Source of the DNA: Pseudomonas viridiflava
GTDB lineage: Bacteria; Pseudomonadota; Gammaproteobacteria; Pseudomonadales; Pseudomonadaceae
Length of the DNA stretch: 64,000 nucleotides
Assembly: GCF_900602065.1 (NCBI RefSeq)
Contig: NZ_UWFN01000095.1
Coordinates: forward strand, 1 to 64,000
Reading direction: 5' to 3'
The notes under the pieces are model-generated. The model was not told where the DNA came from, did no database searches, and worked only from the letters and a program-made list of their open reading frames with translations. Position numbers and translations under genes: made by a program. Of this stretch, positions 63,920 to 64,000 are shown in pieces (position 1 is the first letter of the stretch; each line of letters opens with the position of its first letter).

Positions 63920-64000
63920 TCACAGGATCAAATCACGTAATTCATCAGGCATCGCGCCAGGTTGTTGAATGGCCGCAAGATCCGCATCAGCAAGAGCGTT
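63920..64000 (-). CDS. mraZ: MraZ (partial, 3' end only)
   Basis: The last 26 codons and stop of a gene running off the window. The translation ends in [20 protein letters not shown] plus Leu, which matches the C-terminus of Pseudomonas MraZ, the SpoVT-AbrB-type regulator at the head of the dcw cluster. Its stop is two bases before the rsmH start. Confidence 0.85.
   Translation of the reverse strand, partial: NALADADLAAIQQPGAMPDELRDLIL

Overview
The window reads as chromosomal DNA of a Pseudomonas species, most likely of the fluorescens/syringae side of the genus. The basis is gene content and order plus two dispersed intergenic repeat families typical of those species. From memory, the order of genes (LysR regulator/LysE exporter, sodB, bifA, imelysin cluster, mexVW-like pump, inaA, colRS, groESL, ampG, argJ, secA, lpxC, division/cell-wall cluster) closely follows the P. 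aeruginosa PA4360-PA4421 region. No database search was possible, so species placement is inference.

Layout. 1-793: a tandem array of five 124-bp REPIN-like units. 794-2945: olsB-olsA (ornithine lipids) convergent with acpH. 2946-5792: an ArsR regulator, an MFS exporter and the old-yellow-enzyme xenB, preceded by AT-rich operator-like repeats. 5890-9724: a coiled-coil membrane protein, an SDR dehydrogenase and the divergent argP/argO pair. 10072-13007: sodB and the c-di-GMP phosphodiesterase bifA. 13308-18553: a four-gene cluster of exported imelysin, di-heme and DUF1513 proteins with a Fur-like box upstream. 18791-23018: an RND efflux pair. 23082-26879: the colRS two-component system and a downstream methyltransferase/inaA/small secreted protein operon that carries a good match to the ColR box.

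26880-32244: a highly structured non-coding element, groESL, fxsA, a HugZ-like protein and a DUF481 outer-membrane protein. 32427-46455: an alkyltransferase-like DNA repair protein, ampG, an MscS channel, yajQ, panE, a PAS histidine kinase, a cobalamin adenosyltransferase, a coupled GST/MutT-ThiE pair, argJ, secA and dciA. 46590-64000: the complete dcw cluster on the minus strand, from mraZ (cut by the window edge) to ftsZ, followed by lpxC. Its genes mostly overlap or abut, as expected of one translationally coupled transcript making peptidoglycan precursors and the divisome.

Most of the window is conserved core genome. The material worth a second look is mainly non-coding: the REPIN array, two families of perfect inverted repeats placed at gene ends, the multi-stem element between colR and groEL, the GGA-rich leader of bifA, and candidate Fur, ColR and ArsR operators. 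I found no rRNA, tRNA, CRISPR array, transposase or prophage genes.
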